A stretch of DNA of 17,328 nucleotides, taken from positions 1-17,328 of the forward strand of contig DHHG01000196.1 of assembly GCA_002403175.1 (NCBI GenBank). Direction: 5' to 3'. This document shows positions 14,694-17,328 of the stretch, in pieces. The stretch is from Syntrophaceae bacterium UBA4778. GTDB lineage: Bacteria; Desulfobacterota; Syntrophia; Syntrophales; UBA4778. A program made the translations under genes and the position numbers. Under the pieces are notes generated by a model that was not told the origin of the DNA, ran no database searches, and worked only from the letters and a program-made list of their open reading frames with translations. How positions within the stretch are numbered: position 1 is the first letter of the stretch; the number at the start of each line of letters is the position of its first letter.

Positions 14694-16236
14694 AGGCGCT
14701 AAGGAGGATGGGATCTCCTCAAGCCAGGTAACTCCGTTTCATACGGCCAAAAACGGGAGTACGACTGAAACCGAGTTTTCGTGGACGGCATTCAAAAGCA
14801 GAATTGCTGTAATCTCATCGTGGTTCGCACTCTGTAAAATCATATCCCAGATATTCTCCTGGACGGCTACAATATTTGTCGCCAGGATACTTCAGCCTGG
14901 AGATTACGGGCTGATGGAGATGGCTACGATTATTACCGGGTATGCCATGAGGTTCAGTGAACTGGGCCTGGGAGCTGCTATAATTCAAAGGACAGATATA
15001 AATAGAAAGGAATTATCATCGGTATTCTGGTTTTCATTTCTCATTAGCCTCTGCCTGGCCGTGAGTTGCTTCGGGATAGCAGAACTCTCAAGCTATATAT
15101 TCAAGGAACCCCAAATTATTCCGCTCACCAGGGCAGTAGGACTCCTCTTCATTCTTCAGGGACTGCAAATTGTCCCTTTGAACATTCTAAAAAGAAAGCT
15201 GGAATTCATTAAAATTGGGAAAGTCGAAATAATATCCGTTCTGATTTCAGGAATTGGTATGATCCTTTTGGCTTTGAACGGAGCGGGGGCATGGACACTG
15301 ATTGGGGGGGCAATCATTCTGGGAGTCGCGCAAACGGTCCTATATCTGATTCAGGAAAAATGGATTCCGGAATTCCATTTTTCATTCCACGAAATACATG
15401 AGTACCTGCGCTATGGACTCATCATCGTTCTTCAGGGTACATTGTTCTATGGCACTGAAAAATCCGATAAATTCTTTGCGGCGAGAGCCTGGACAACACA
15501 AATTCTGGGTTATTATTCTTTTGCACTTCAGTTGGCCCAGATTCCAACGGAAAAGATCACGGTCATGATAAATCAGATAGCTTTTCCGGCCCTATCTGTC
15601 CTTCAGAACAGAATGCAGGAATTTCGATCTTTCTTCTTGAGTACCATCCGGATTACTGCTTCTATTATCATCCCTTTGTTTACATGCGGGTATCTGATCG
15701 GAGGTGATCTCGTTCCTTTGGTTTTTACAGATAAGTGGATGTCGGCCGCCCAGCTTTTTCGATATCTTTGCCTGGCCCAGATTTTTGTATCCTTGAATGC
15801 ATTGAACGGCTTCGCTCATAATGCCCTCGGAAAACCGAGACATACATTGTATTATCATTCGGTAGCGGCCCTGCTCGTTCCAATATCGTTCTATTATGCC
15901 ATTCAATATGGATTTCAGGCCGTACTGATCCCATGGTTCACAACGTACTTCCTGATTGCTTTTGCCTGGACACTGATCACAATTAGGATGATTGGAATCG
16001 GGTTTGCAGAGTACGCAAGGACTGTCCTGCATCCGATACTCGGCACCTTAATCATGAGCGTTGTGACGATAACTGCTCAATGCATTATGATTCAGATCCA
16101 GCCAGATGAAATCATTTTGCGAATAATGCTTTCGATCCTGTTTGGACTATCATCTTATCTGGCGTACATATGGATATTTGATGAAAGCCTGCTGCGCTCC
16201 CTTTCCATTATTCTGCGAAAAAAAATTACTGCCTGA
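14671..16236 (+). CDS. Wzx-type lipid-linked oligosaccharide flippase (MOP superfamily)
   Basis: Polytopic membrane protein (521 residues) expected to move the undecaprenyl-diphosphate-linked repeat unit across the inner membrane. After a hydrophilic N-terminal stretch of about 42 residues, twelve to fourteen hydrophobic helices follow. TIFVARILQPGDYGLMEMA (67-85), RFSELGLGAAIIQR (94-107) and the PLNILKRKLEF block (about 167-177) are typical of the polysaccharide-synthesis MOP proteins (WzxC-like). ATG 14671 is the only usual start codon in frame before the first helix, so the start is forced, even though it overlaps the preceding gene by 23 bases and the nearest purine-rich tract (GGAGTGGAACGG, about 14652-14663) is imperfect. 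The long polar leader is unusual for the family and contains an internal ribosome-site-like sequence described separately. A gap of 30 bases separates it from the next gene. Confidence 0.92.
   Translation: MKYSAPNKGAKEDGISSSQVTPFHTAKNGSTTETEFSWTAFKSRIAVISSWFALCKIISQIFSWTATIFVARILQPGDYGLMEMATIITGYAMRFSELGLGAAIIQRTDINRKELSSVFWFSFLISLCLAVSCFGIAELSSYIFKEPQIIPLTRAVGLLFILQGLQIVPLNILKRKLEFIKIGKVEIISVLISGIGMILLALNGAGAWTLIGGAIILGVAQTVLYLIQEKWIPEFHFSFHEIHEYLRYGLIIVLQGTLFYGTEKSDKFFAARAWTTQILGYYSFALQLAQIPTEKITVMINQIAFPALSVLQNRMQEFRSFFLSTIRITASIIIPLFTCGYLIGGDLVPLVFTDKWMSAAQLFRYLCLAQIFVSLNALNGFAHNALGKPRHTLYYHSVAALLVPISFYYAIQYGFQAVLIPWFTTYFLIAFAWTLITIRMIGIGFAEYARTVLHPILGTLIMSVVTITAQCIMIQIQPDEIILRIMLSILFGLSSYLAYIWIFDESLLRSLSIILRKKITA
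14683..14718 (+). other. Hairpin and internal Shine-Dalgarno-like site in the flippase leader
   Basis: GCGCC (14683-14687) and GGCGC (14695-14699) can pair around a seven-base loop that contains the TAA of the preceding gene. Directly after comes AAGGAGG (14701-14707), the strongest ribosome-site match near this gene, with GGAG able to pair with CTCC (14715-14718). The ATG immediately behind it (14708) is out of frame with the flippase and stops after seven codons. This may be a relic of an earlier start, or may affect coupling; function is unproven. Confidence 0.3.
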
Positions 16237-16266
16237 AAAAAAACGAATTTACATCCGGAGGAATAT

Positions 16267-17328
16267 ATGCCGGACGCAAGAAAAGTGATTCAGTCCTTTA
16301 AAGATAAATCCCATTTTGAAATCATTGTTCATAATATCCTGAAGAAACAGCATAAGCAGGATACCGACTCAGTCCATCTAAAGGAGGCTGTGCGTTGGAT
16401 CTGCAGGGCTCAGGATTCCGCTAACGGTGGGGGAGTCTCAGGCGGGTACTATCCTTTTTACGGAGGATGGCTACCGCCGTATCCGGAAACAACGGGGTAT
16501 ATAATATCGACCCTGACTGATTATTTCCGATATAGCGGTGAAATGGAGGTTCTGAATCGAATTATTCATATGGCAGATTGGGAAGTCAGAATTCAACTGG
16601 ATTCAGGAGCTGTAAGGGGAGGCGTGGGGATAAATGCCTATCCGATTGTCTTCAATACAGGACAGGTGATTCATGGCTGGATGGCTTTGCATGAGATAAC
16701 CGGAAAGGAAAAGTATATTCAGGCATCCCGTGAGGCATGCAACTGGTTATGCAGTATTCAGGATGGAGATGGAAAATGGAGCAAGCATACGTATGCTAAT
16801 ACGGTCCATTCGTACAACGCGCTTGTATCCTGGGCGATGCTGAAGCTATTTTCATTTACAAATAAAAAAGAATACCTTCATTGTGCAATGAAGAATATTA
16901 CTTGGACATTGATGCAGTCGAATGCAAAAGGGTGGTTCAACCATATGGGCTTTAAAGACTCTGACGAGCCGTTAACTCATACGATTGCGTATACTCTTCA
17001 AGGTCTATTGGAGTCTTCACCATATCTGAATAAAAAAATGCAGAAAGACATCAGGCGGGTCCTATCTATATCCCTGGAAAATCTGTTTGAATGTTATAAA
17101 AAGACGAAAATGGATGGAAGGAGATTCCCACTCTATGCAACTTATGATGAGAACTGGAAATCGAGCAATAGGTATTCATGTATAACGGGCAATCTCCAGA
17201 TCGCCATTGTGTGGCTTCGTTATTGCGAAATGACCGGACATTCCAGATTCCTTCAACCTGCGCTCGACATCATAAATCAAACTAAAGCGGTTCAATCCTT
17301 GGATTCGACAAATCCTGGTATTAAAGGT
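16267..17328 (+). CDS. Alpha/alpha-toroid (six-hairpin-like) protein of unknown function, 3' partial
   Basis: The frame is open from ATG 16267 to the right edge (354 codons) with no stop, so the C-terminus is missing. GGAGGAA (16257-16263) lies three bases before the ATG. I read repeated amphipathic helix pairs separated by Gly/Trp-rich turns: AVRWICRAQDSANGGGVSGG (41-60), GWLPPYPETTGYIISTLTDY (67-86), VFNTGQVIHGWMALHEITG (128-146), ACNWLCSIQDGDGKW (157-171), TVHSYNALVSWAMLKLF (179-195), THTIAYTLQGLLES (237-250) and CITGNLQIAIVWLRY (305-319). This is the look of an alpha/alpha barrel as in six-hairpin glycosidases, polysaccharide lyases, sugar epimerases or terpene-cyclase-like proteins. No signal peptide is seen, so it is likely cytoplasmic. 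Similar proteins occur in polysaccharide loci; a glycan-related role is inferred from context. The conserved Trp/Tyr/His residues in the turns are candidate pocket residues; no specific catalytic set is recognised. Confidence 0.8.
   Translation, partial: MPDARKVIQSFKDKSHFEIIVHNILKKQHKQDTDSVHLKEAVRWICRAQDSANGGGVSGGYYPFYGGWLPPYPETTGYIISTLTDYFRYSGEMEVLNRIIHMADWEVRIQLDSGAVRGGVGINAYPIVFNTGQVIHGWMALHEITGKEKYIQASREACNWLCSIQDGDGKWSKHTYANTVHSYNALVSWAMLKLFSFTNKKEYLHCAMKNITWTLMQSNAKGWFNHMGFKDSDEPLTHTIAYTLQGLLESSPYLNKKMQKDIRRVLSISLENLFECYKKTKMDGRRFPLYATYDENWKSSNRYSCITGNLQIAIVWLRYCEMTGHSRFLQPALDIINQTKAVQSLDSTNPGIKG

Noticed and set aside
15592..16032. Minus-strand open frame of 146 codons across the flippase
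   Set aside because: It lies wholly within the well-supported flippase gene and its composition is not protein-like, so it is a shadow frame.
1..17328. Mobile elements, CRISPR arrays, tRNA or rRNA genes, toxin-antitoxin or phage modules
   Set aside because: No transposase, integrase, repeat array, cloverleaf or defence-type protein was seen; the region is filled by polysaccharide genes on one strand.

Overview
The window is a continuous piece of a surface-polysaccharide (exopolysaccharide or O-antigen-like) biosynthesis locus. It holds fourteen genes, all on the + strand, packed with gaps of at most about 150 bases and with many start/stop overlaps. No RNA gene, insertion sequence, integrase, CRISPR array or convincing rho-independent terminator was seen. 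Both ends cut through genes: the first lacks its N-terminus and the last runs off the right edge, so the locus continues on both sides.

The organism is probably a Gram-negative bacterium. The base composition leans to A+T and ribosome sites are of the AGGAG type. The initiating sugar transferase, one GT4 glycosyltransferase, the O-antigen-ligase-like polymerase, the acyl-CoA-ligase/ACP pair and the asparagine-synthase-like protein resemble families found in exosortase A (XrtA/PEP-CTERM) exopolysaccharide loci of Proteobacteria, Desulfobacterota and Nitrospirota. No exosortase or PEP-CTERM protein is visible here, so this assignment is an inference from family resemblance; species cannot be named.

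Layout: (1) 3-1742, polyprenyl-phosphate sugar transferase (first sugar onto the lipid carrier) followed by a specialised NusG/RfaH-like elongation factor. (2) 1841-2965, membrane GT2 glycosyltransferase. (3) 3019-6839, a tightly coupled block of acyl carrier protein, AMP-forming ligase, ATP-pyrophosphatase related to sugar amidotransferases, and a membrane-anchored metallophosphoesterase. (4) 6929-9653, glutamine-dependent asparagine-synthase-like enzyme overlapping a hexapeptide acyltransferase. (5) 9803-13374, polymerase/ligase, GT4 glycosyltransferase and UDP-GlcNAc 2-epimerase. (6) 13464-16236, second GT4 glycosyltransferase and Wzx-type flippase. (7) 16267-end, an alpha/alpha-toroid protein of unknown substrate.

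Together the genes describe a Wzx/Wzy-type pathway. The sugar transferase starts the repeat unit, three glycosyltransferases extend it, WecB probably supplies UDP-ManNAc, the flippase exports the unit and the polymerase links units. The middle of the locus carries an unusually rich set of decorating enzymes (ACP/ligase, two N-type ATP pyrophosphatase enzymes, an acyltransferase), suggesting a polysaccharide with acyl and/or amide substituents. The ACP-ligase-ATP-pyrophosphatase-phosphoesterase block is the least understood and most interesting part.
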